Of a stretch of 51,919 nucleotides of DNA, positions 43,705-49,775 are shown piece by piece. The DNA comes from Alphaproteobacteria bacterium (lineage in GTDB: Bacteria; Pseudomonadota; Alphaproteobacteria; Rhodospirillales; Casp-alpha2). Position 1 is the stretch's first letter; the number at the start of each line of letters is the position of its first letter. The position numbers and the translations under genes are program-made. The notes under the pieces are model-generated. The model did no database searches, was not told the origin of the DNA, and saw only the letters and a list, made by a program, of their open reading frames with translations. The stretch lies in assembly GCA_014382345.1 (NCBI GenBank), contig JACNJX010000037.1, positions 1 to 51,919 on the forward strand, written 5' to 3'.

Positions 43705-43738
43705 TGCGACGCAAAAATTTATATTGCACCGCAATATA
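43705..43738. promoter_or_regulatory. tandem TGC-N3-GCA inverted repeats (candidate operator)
   Basis: TGCGACGCA (43705-43713) and the longer perfect palindrome TATATTGC-ACC-GCAATATA (43720-43738) both contain TGC-N3-GCA; their centres are 20 bases apart. The second one overlaps the -10 box of the MaoC promoter. Sites of similar TGC/GCA design are bound by PhaR-type repressors of polyhydroxyalkanoate genes in Alphaproteobacteria, which suits a PhaJ-like target. Confidence 0.55.
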
Positions 43739-43761
43739 GCAGTTGCGGGAGGAGCCATCAA
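43733..43761 (-). promoter_or_regulatory. sigma-70-type promoter of the MaoC-like gene
   Basis: On the minus strand TTGATG (43756-43761) and TATATT (43733-43738) are separated by exactly 17 bases. Transcription would start about 55 bases before the MaoC ATG. The -10 lies inside the TATATTGC palindrome, the classic layout for repression. Confidence 0.6.
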
Positions 43762-43804
43762 GCGCGGCTTTGTGATTCACCGCCGAAGTTGCTATGGAAA
43801 AGGC

Positions 43805-44874
43805 ATGATTTTTTCACGTATAGGCCCCGGTTTCCTTGGTCTGGCAGTGGTGTTGCTGTGGTTCACAGGGATAACGCAGGCGCAGGATCGGAATGGCGGC
43901 GTGACGGGTCCGTCCGGCCTCGCTCCGCCCCGTTTGAGCCTGCCGATTCGCTGTGACCCTGGGCGCGATTGCTGGTTGGTCAACCATGTCGATCTGGATC
44001 CGGGGCCGGGGGTGCGCGATTTCGCCTGTGAGGGGCGCACCTATGACGGCCACAAGGGAACGGACATCGCCATCCGCGATCTGGTGGCGATGAAAAAAGG
44101 CGTTGATGTGCTGGCGTCCGCCGGTGGCGTCGTCCTGGGCGTTCGCGACGGCATGGCGGATGTGGATGTTACGGTCACCGGCGGGAAATCCGTCAAGGGC
44201 CGGGAATGCGGCAACGGACTGGTTGTCCAGCACGGCGGCGGTTGGCAAACCCAGTACTGCCATATGCGCAAAGGCTCCGTTGCCGTCCGCAAGGGCGACG
44301 TCGTTGTTCGCGGGCAAAGGCTGGGCCTGGTCGGCCATTCGGGCAAGGCGCAGTTCCCGCACGTGCATTTGTCCGTGCGGCGTAACAAACAGGTGATCGA
44401 TCCCTTTGTCGGGCCTGATGATGCGGGGGTCGGAACGCGACGGGCGTGCCGCCCGGGCCGGGGGCAGCTCTGGGCGGAGGACGCCTTGGCGGAACTTCGC
44501 ACAGAGGGCACGGCGCTATTTAACGCGGGTTTCGCCAGCGGGGCAGTGAAACCTGAAGCGGCACGCAGCGGCCTGCTGGCGGGAACGCGGATGTCACGCC
44601 GGGCCGCCGCCCTGGTGTTGTGGGTGGATATGTACTGGCCCAGGGCGGGAGATGAAATCCGCCTTCGGGTTGCCGCCCCCGGCGGCCGGGTGTTGATGGA
44701 TAAAGCCGTGCGCGTCAAAAAACCCAGGCGCGGCGGTTCATTTTTGCCGGAAAAAAACGGAAGACGCCGCTTTGGCCGGCGGGGGTCTATAGCGGGGAAA
44801 TCGTGTTGAGGCGGGCCGGAAACCCGACGAAGACGTTGCGATTGTCGATTCAGAAACAGGTGGAACTGCGCTAG
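43805..44874 (+). pseudogene. M23-family peptidase, frameshifted near the 3' end
   Basis: A secreted M23 protein with a signal peptide (GFLGLAVVLLWFTGITQAQ) and a complete metal site: YDGHKGTDIA near residue 85, QYCHM, and FPHVHLSV (HxH). The frame as given stops at 44807-44809 (334 residues) with an improbable arginine-rich tail. One base missing in the A run 44717-44722 explains this: an extra A gives VRVKKTQARRFIFAGKKRK then LWPAGVYSGEIVLRRAGN, a well-formed beta domain ending at TAG 44872-44874. The catalytic domain is upstream of the shift and unaffected. It could be a sequencing error or a recent mutation. It is divergent from the MaoC gene. Confidence 0.8.
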
Positions 44875-44891
44875 GGGGCGTGGGTTGCCGC

Positions 44892-45410
44892 CTATTTCTT
44901 CAGTTTGCGTTTGGTCACCAGCTTCGGAGAGGTGCTGAGGCCGGACAGGACTTTTCGTTTACCGGATTTGGCCCTGGTTGCGGTTCCGTTTTCTCCCCCG
45001 TCGTTCTTCCTGGTGGTTTTTTTTGCCCCGCCTTTTTTAGCTTTCGGCGGGGCTTCCGGATGCAGGGCGTCTTCTTCGAAAAACAAAGGTACGATTTTCT
45101 CCTTGGCCTTGCTCTTTTTTTCTTTCTCCCGTTCGCCGATCTGTTTCAGCGTGTCGAGGACCAGGGGGTCGCGGTCGGGCCGGCGCCGCGATTTGGTGTT
45201 GTGCACCCGGAAAATGGTCTTGAAGGCTTTTTCGATGTCCTTGTAGGGCATCTGCGGTTCGCACCAGCGGGCGTAGGCGGACAGCGTCCACGGGTTGGCC
45301 GGGACCGCCGTCAGGCCGCGATCCAGGCACCAGGCGACAAAGGCATGCCAGGCCGTGTTGTCTTCCGTTTTCTTTTTGACCGTTTTTTTTGCGGCCGTTT
45401 TCCTGCGCAT
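44892..45410 (-). CDS. basic hypothetical protein resembling a lone recombinase core-binding domain
   Basis: A 172-residue, very lysine-rich protein. Residues ~18-95 (NTAWHAFVAWCLDRGLTAVP, then PWTLSAYARWCE, then the helix around FKTIFRVHNTKS, then DPLVLDTLKQI) follow the pattern of the SAM-like core-binding domain of tyrosine recombinases: WxxFxxWC, PAxPxTxxxY, ...DPLVxxxL. No catalytic RHRY domain follows; instead there is a low-complexity basic tail (KKGGAKKTTRK...). It may bind DNA non-catalytically. ATG 45408-45410 is preceded by a weak ribosome site. No recombinase or mobile element is next to it. The resemblance is pattern-based. Confidence 0.65.
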   Translation of the reverse strand: MRRKTAAKKTVKKKTEDNTAWHAFVAWCLDRGLTAVPANPWTLSAYARWCEPQMPYKDIEKAFKTIFRVHNTKSRRRPDRDPLVLDTLKQIGEREKEKKSKAKEKIVPLFFEEDALHPEAPPKAKKGGAKKTTRKNDGGENGTATRAKSGKRKVLSGLSTSPKLVTKRKLKK

Positions 45411-45615
45411 AGGCGTCCCCGGTTGCGTGAAGGTGGTCCCGTTTCGCTGCCTTCAATCGACCAGCTTAACAGCGACCGGCGTTTCCGCCAAATCCGTGAT
45501 TTTTTGAGATTGGCCGGGATTCATCGCCCTGAGCCAAGGAAAAGGTTGTTTCGGAAGGGCTTTGGCGGCAAGTTGTGCGCCGGTTTTAACTCGTATTAAA
45601 AAAGGACTCCCGCCG
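45411..45615. other. intergenic region before the reductase gene
   Basis: 205 bases between the divergent basic-protein gene and the reductase. No hairpin terminator or riboswitch was recognised. The plus-strand end is AT-rich (TATTAAAAAAGGA), which includes the likely ribosome site AAGGA for TTG 45616. Confidence 0.3.
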
Positions 45616-46731
45616 TTGAGCGAATCTCCGGACAACTTCGGTCACTGGAAGGGCACGCGGACTTTCGTCGTCGACAGCATGGCGGAGGAAAGCCGGACCG
45701 TGACGTCGTTCTACCTCAGGCCCGAAGACGGTGGTGCCGTTCCGGCCTACAAGCCGGGGCAGTTTCTGAGTTTCCAGTTGGATGTTCCGGGCCACGACAA
45801 ACCGGTGGTGCGGTCCTACACCCTGTCGGACAGCCCGTCCGGCCTTGAGAACGGAAAGCTCTACCGGCTCTCCATCAAACGCGAGCCTGCGCCGAAGGAC
45901 CAACCAGATCTGCCGCCGGGGGCCGCGTCCAATTATTTTCACGACCATGTGACGGTCGGCTCCACCCTGTCGGTGATCGCGCCGGCGGGCGATTTTTTCC
46001 TGCACGAGGATCGCGACGGACCTGTCGTGCTGATGTCGGGCGGCGTCGGCCTGACGCCGATGATCTCCATGCTGAATCATATCGTCGATCAGGGCGCGGA
46101 ACGCCCGGTTTGGTTCCTGCACGGCGTCCAGAACGGTTCCGAGCATGCCTTTCGGGACCATGTGCGCCAATTGGCGGAAACAATGGAAAACGTTCGCGCC
46201 CATATGGTGTACGCGGAACCGGGTCCGGGTGATGTTCTGGGTCGGGATTATGACGCCGAGGGCTTCATCACCACCCAGATGCTGGAGAGCCTACTGCCGG
46301 GGCCGGATTGTGATTTCTATCTGTGCGGCCCACCGCCCTTCATGAAGGCACTGTATAATGCGCTGCTAGGCTGGGGTGTGCAGGAAAGCCGGATTTTCTA
46401 TGAATTTTTCGGCCCGGCGACGGTTTTGAAGGACGCTCCCGCGCCTACCCCGGTTGCGGCCGACTCCGTGGGCGGCGTTGAAGTGGTTTTCCAGAAGTCC
46501 GGAGTCACCGTGGCGTGGGATGGGCTCCAGGAAAGCCTGCTCGTTCTGGCCGAAGCCCACGGCGTCGAGGCGGATTCCGCCTGCCGTTCGGGTGTCTGCC
46601 AAACTTGCGCCTGCCGGCTTGTCGAAGGCGAGGTCGAATACACCAACGAAGACGCCTTCCTGCCGGACGACGAGAGCGAGATCCTGATCTGTTCGTCGGT
46701 CCCGAAGGGGAAAGTCATCCTTGACCTCTAA
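45616..46731 (+). CDS. FAD/NAD/2Fe-2S oxidoreductase, PaaE-like electron-transfer subunit
   Basis: A 371-residue reductase read from TTG 45616 (AAGGA 10 bases upstream); an in-frame TTG at 45562 is less likely. Three modules occur in order. The FAD-binding barrel has VVRSYTLSDSPSG near residues 75-87. The NAD domain has SGGVGLTPMISML near 145 and FYLCGPPPFMKALYNALLGWG. The C-terminal plant-type ferredoxin has CRSGVCQTCACRL and a final Cys in ILICSS (CX4CX2C...C). This order matches PaaE, Hcr and VanB-like reductases that feed electrons to oxygenases or diiron enzymes. The next gene, 56 bases downstream, encodes a diiron protein that may be its partner. Globin or hybrid-cluster partners are absent. 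Confidence 0.88.
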   Translation: MSESPDNFGHWKGTRTFVVDSMAEESRTVTSFYLRPEDGGAVPAYKPGQFLSFQLDVPGHDKPVVRSYTLSDSPSGLENGKLYRLSIKREPAPKDQPDLPPGAASNYFHDHVTVGSTLSVIAPAGDFFLHEDRDGPVVLMSGGVGLTPMISMLNHIVDQGAERPVWFLHGVQNGSEHAFRDHVRQLAETMENVRAHMVYAEPGPGDVLGRDYDAEGFITTQMLESLLPGPDCDFYLCGPPPFMKALYNALLGWGVQESRIFYEFFGPATVLKDAPAPTPVAADSVGGVEVVFQKSGVTVAWDGLQESLLVLAEAHGVEADSACRSGVCQTCACRLVEGEVEYTNEDAFLPDDESEILICSSVPKGKVILDL

Positions 46732-46787
46732 GGCCCTAACGCATTCGTGATTTGGCCGGATCCTTTGGGCAGGGTTAGGTTGGGGCC

Positions 46788-47588
46788 ATGTTAGGTGTCC
46801 CTTTGCCCTCTCAGTCATTCAGCGATGCCCGGTATGCGGCCCTGGCGAACAAGGCGGCGCACGGCCAGTGGGCGGCGTCCGAAGTCCAGGCCTGGGCCGG
46901 AAAACCCCAACCCGCCTGGTGGCTGCCCAGAAAATTCCACGCCGCCGTCGTCAGCCAGTTCTATCACGGGGAAATGGCGACGATCCGGATGTGCCGGAAA
47001 CTCATGGACACCGTCACGGACCCGGCGGCGCGGCGCTGCGTGGCGCTGCAAATGGCCGACGAGGAGCGCCATGCCGAGGTCTATCGGGACTACCTGCGGG
47101 AGATCGGCCCCCTCCAGCCCATCGAGCCGATCCTGAAGGCGGCTTATGAGACGGCGTTATCTTGGGGGGATGGGGGCGATGGAGATGGGGGAGCGATGAT
47201 GGCGGCCTTTTCCATTATCCTGGAAGCCGAGGCGCTGTACGCGCTGAACTATCTTGGCCGCTGGCTCCGCTGTCCCAGGTTCCTGCGCATCAATGCCCGT
47301 GTCAGTCAGGACGAAGCCCGCCACCTGGCCTTCGGACGGATTTACCTGAAGCAAAATTTCGAGGGCCTGGAACGGCACAAACGGATGGAAATGTACCGCC
47401 GTCTCAAGGGGCTTTGGCGGGACACGTCTTCGGGCCTCATGAAGGGATTCCGGATTCCGAATTTTCTTTTGCGCCGGCGCTGCCGGTCGTGGGTGGAAAC
47501 CGGCTGGCGGGACCACCAGAAGGCCCTGATCGCAATCGGCCTTATCAGCATGGACGAGGCCCGCCGGTTGGATGGGGTGGCGTCGTGA
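46788..47588 (+). CDS. uncharacterised ferritin-like diiron protein
   Basis: A 266-residue four-helix-bundle-type protein with a full dinuclear iron ligand set: E in FYHGEMATIR near residue 65; ExxH in MADEERHAEVY near 87-97; E in IILEAEALYALN near 150; ExxH in VSQDEARHLAFG near 175-186. That is the E, ExxH, E, ExxH pattern of oxygen-activating ferritin-like enzymes, somewhat like AurF-type N-oxygenases. The family is not one I recognise. Residues 125-135 (GWGDGGDGDGGA-like, here SWGDGGDGDGGAM) are a flexible insertion. There is no signal, so it is cytosolic. Its stop overlaps the next gene's GTG start by GTGA, linking it to the glycosyltransferase, with the reductase just upstream. Confidence 0.8.
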   Translation: MLGVPLPSQSFSDARYAALANKAAHGQWAASEVQAWAGKPQPAWWLPRKFHAAVVSQFYHGEMATIRMCRKLMDTVTDPAARRCVALQMADEERHAEVYRDYLREIGPLQPIEPILKAAYETALSWGDGGDGDGGAMMAAFSIILEAEALYALNYLGRWLRCPRFLRINARVSQDEARHLAFGRIYLKQNFEGLERHKRMEMYRRLKGLWRDTSSGLMKGFRIPNFLLRRRCRSWVETGWRDHQKALIAIGLISMDEARRLDGVAS

Positions 47589-48289
47589 TTTCCGTCATTA
47601 TCCCGACCCTGAACGAGGCAGCGAACTTGCCAGGATTGATCGGGCGGCTGAAGCGCGAAGCGGGGTCCTGCGAAATTATCGTTGCCGACGGCGGCAGCGC
47701 CGATGAAACGCTGGCCGTGGCGAAGGACTTGGGTGTTCGCGCCGTTTCTTCGTCGCCTGGGCGAGGCCGTCAATTGGCGGCGGGCGCTGAAACGTCAAAA
47801 GGGGATGTCTTGCTGTTCCTGCATGCGGATACGGTATTCCCCGAAGGCGGCCTTGCGGCGATGGAGGCGGCGCTGGGCGAGCATCCGGATGCGCCGGGCG
47901 GAAATTTCCGGTTGTTGTTTGACGGCAAGGATGGCTTTAGCCGCTGGCTGGAAGGGTTTTATGCCAGGATAAGGGCGCGCGGATTTTATTACGGCGATTC
48001 CGGGCAGTTCGTCCGCCGCAGTGTTTTGGACGCCATCGGCGGCCTCCGCCCGGTCGCCCTGATGGAAGATCTTGATCTGGCGCGGCGGATGGAAGCTGCG
48101 GGCCCTACGCTGTGTATCGAAACGCCGCCGCTGGTGACATCGTCCCGGCGGTTTCGGGGCCGCCGTCCCGCCGCTATCGTTTGGGGGTGGCTAAAAATAC
48201 ATGCGTTGTATTATCTGGGCCTCGACCCGGAGAGGCTGGCAGGCCTGTATGATTCCCGGCGGCAGAATGAAAAACCAGAAATCCCTTAG
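47585..48289 (+). CDS. TIGR04283-type glycosyltransferase (GT2)
   Basis: A 234-residue GT-A-fold transferase starting at GTG 47585, inside the previous stop. ISVIIPTLNEAANLPGLI, IIVADGGSADETLAVAKDLG, SPGRGRQLAAGA and LLFLHADTVFPEGGLAAME (DxD region) are present; the SPGRGRQLAAGA block is typical of the TIGR04283 family, named after arsenosugar clusters. EDLDLARRM lies in the acceptor part. ArsM, ArsS and the TIGR04282 partner are absent here, so an arsenosugar role is not supported. The sugar and acceptor are unknown. It converges with the DUF547 gene, the two stops overlapping by 4 bases. Confidence 0.85.
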   Translation: MISVIIPTLNEAANLPGLIGRLKREAGSCEIIVADGGSADETLAVAKDLGVRAVSSSPGRGRQLAAGAETSKGDVLLFLHADTVFPEGGLAAMEAALGEHPDAPGGNFRLLFDGKDGFSRWLEGFYARIRARGFYYGDSGQFVRRSVLDAIGGLRPVALMEDLDLARRMEAAGPTLCIETPPLVTSSRRFRGRRPAAIVWGWLKIHALYYLGLDPERLAGLYDSRRQNEKPEIP

Positions 48290-49113
48290 GATCCGGCGTC
48301 GTTGAGGCCCCAGTCGTATTCGTAATCGTCGATACCGGTTTGGGTCTTCAGCGCGTCCAGCAGGGCCGGTTCGGCATATTGGCGAAGGTGGGCGATCACG
48401 CCGGCCTCGCTGCCGCCGAAGTCTTTCTGGAACCAGCCGTAGACCTTCGAAACGATTAGGCGGCCGTCTTTGACGCGCGCGCCGCGCGGATGGTTGATAT
48501 AGCCGTGCGCGGCCAGTTCCAGGAGCTGGCCCGTATTGCGTCCGGTAAAGGCGACGGGAAACAGGTTTGGACACCCAATAGACGCGCAGTTAACGGCGTA
48601 ATGGATGCGCGGGTCCCGCCAGATCGGCCTGAGAATCCGGTGTTCGATATCGTTGAGGCTTAACGCCACGCCTTCGACTTCGACGGACTTGGTGTCCCAG
48701 GGGCTGTCCAGGTCGCGGATGCTTTCGACGGGATAAGCCCCGGCAATCAGCTTCACCGTTAGCGCGTTATAAAGGTTGATCCAGAAGGCGCGTTGTTCCT
48801 TGCGCCCATATTTGCTGATGGGGGTCATGGCGAGCGTCTTCACATAGCCTGCGAGCGCCGCCTTGGCGGCATCATTGATCCGGCCGTAGGCGACGCGGTT
48901 GATGCCGTCTTCGCCTTGTTTGACAAAGCTTCTGAGAATCCGCTCCCAGGGCCTGTGGTCGATGGACTCGCGGGACGCCGGATTGAACGCCTGCCAGCGC
49001 GGCCACAGTTCGGCCTTCGGCGCGAGCGCCTGTTCCAAGAACATGAATCCGCCCAGCGGCACAGTAAGAAAGACGACGGCGGCCAAGCGAATAAGGATAC
49101 GTTTAATGGTCAT
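48286..49113 (-). CDS. DUF547 family protein
   Basis: A 275-residue protein starting at ATG 49111-49113 (GTG 49132-49134 is possible). A hydrophobic N-terminus (ILIRLAAVVFLTVPLGGFMFL) indicates export or an inner-membrane anchor facing the periplasm. DUF547 signatures are EQRAFWINLYNALTVKLI, then NDIEHRILRPIW, and NCASIGCPNLFP with two cysteines. The function is unknown. DUF547 genes recur near TIGR04283 glycosyltransferases in other proteobacteria (from memory), so co-function is plausible despite the convergent orientation. Confidence 0.88.
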   Translation of the reverse strand: MTIKRILIRLAAVVFLTVPLGGFMFLEQALAPKAELWPRWQAFNPASRESIDHRPWERILRSFVKQGEDGINRVAYGRINDAAKAALAGYVKTLAMTPISKYGRKEQRAFWINLYNALTVKLIAGAYPVESIRDLDSPWDTKSVEVEGVALSLNDIEHRILRPIWRDPRIHYAVNCASIGCPNLFPVAFTGRNTGQLLELAAHGYINHPRGARVKDGRLIVSKVYGWFQKDFGGSEAGVIAHLRQYAEPALLDALKTQTGIDDYEYDWGLNDAGS

Positions 49114-49159
49114 GGCTTTGAGATAGGGCAGCACAAGATGTTTGTAAATTAACGGACGT

Positions 49160-49669
49160 TCACGATTTCGTGCCGCCCGCCCCTTTGGAGGGTTCTTTCG
49201 TTTCGATCGGTAGCGCCGTTCGGTAGGCGACCTGTTTCAGGGCGAACGACGATTTGATCGAGGCGACGCCCGGTATCCGCGTCAGGTGATCGAGCAGAAA
49301 GCGCTCATACGCCGCCAGATCCGACGTCACCACCCGCAACAGGTAATCGGCGTCGCCGGTCATCAGGTAGCATTCCATAACCTCGGGCCGGGCGGTGATC
49401 TCGGCTTCAAAGGTTTCCAGCGCCTGTTCGATCTGTTTTTCAAGGCTGACGCTGACGAAGATGCTGACCGGCAGGCCGACGGCCTCGGCGTCCACCAGTG
49501 TCGCATATCCTTTGATGACGCCTGTTTCCTGTAACCGCGCGACCCGGCGCAGGCATGGGCTGGGCGACAGGCCGACCGAGCCGGCAAGGTCCACGTTGGA
49601 AAGCCGGGCGTCGTTCTGAAGGTTTTTCAGGATTCGACGATCTATCGCGTCTAGGTCAGTTTTTGACAT
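49160..49669 (-). CDS. Lrp/AsnC-family transcriptional regulator
   Basis: A 169-residue regulator with an N-terminal HTH ([20 protein letters not shown], then [19 protein letters not shown]) and a C-terminal RAM ligand-binding domain ([18 protein letters not shown]). Such proteins sense amino acids and control degradation or synthesis genes. It is divergent from the ThDP enzyme gene, an arrangement like mdeR-mdeB in Pseudomonas putida methionine catabolism. The AT-rich dyad between them (49699-49736) is the likely operator. Possible ligands include methionine or other amino acids. Confidence 0.93.
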   Translation of the reverse strand: MSKTDLDAIDRRILKNLQNDARLSNVDLAGSVGLSPSPCLRRVARLQETGVIKGYATLVDAEAVGLPVSIFVSVSLEKQIEQALETFEAEITARPEVMECYLMTGDADYLLRVVTSDLAAYERFLLDHLTRIPGVASIKSSFALKQVAYRTALPIETKEPSKGAGGTKS

Positions 49670-49698
49670 ATCTCACCAAAATTAAGTCTAAAAATAAT

Positions 49699-49736
49699 AA
49701 AATATTGCTTAATAATGCCTTTTATAAGCGTATTTT
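49699..49736. promoter_or_regulatory. AT-rich dyad, candidate Lrp-type operator
   Basis: AAAATATTGCTTA (49699-49711) and TAAGCGTATTTT (49725-49736) are an imperfect inverted repeat with a 13-base spacer, between the regulator start (49669) and the ThDP-enzyme start (49776). Lrp-family proteins bind AT-rich dyads of this sort. The region is far more AT-rich than its surroundings. Confidence 0.5.
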
Positions 49737-49775
49737 GCAAGGACATGCCGGCTATTGCGGGGTTAGAATCTATTT

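Noticed and set aside
44892-45410. Integrase or mobile-element remnant
   Set aside because: Only the core-binding-like domain is seen. No catalytic RHRY motif, attachment repeats or tRNA are adjacent, so no mobile element is called.
47585-49113. Arsenosugar biosynthesis cluster
   Set aside because: The glycosyltransferase belongs to the TIGR04283 type named after such clusters, but no arsM, arsS or TIGR04282-type gene is present.
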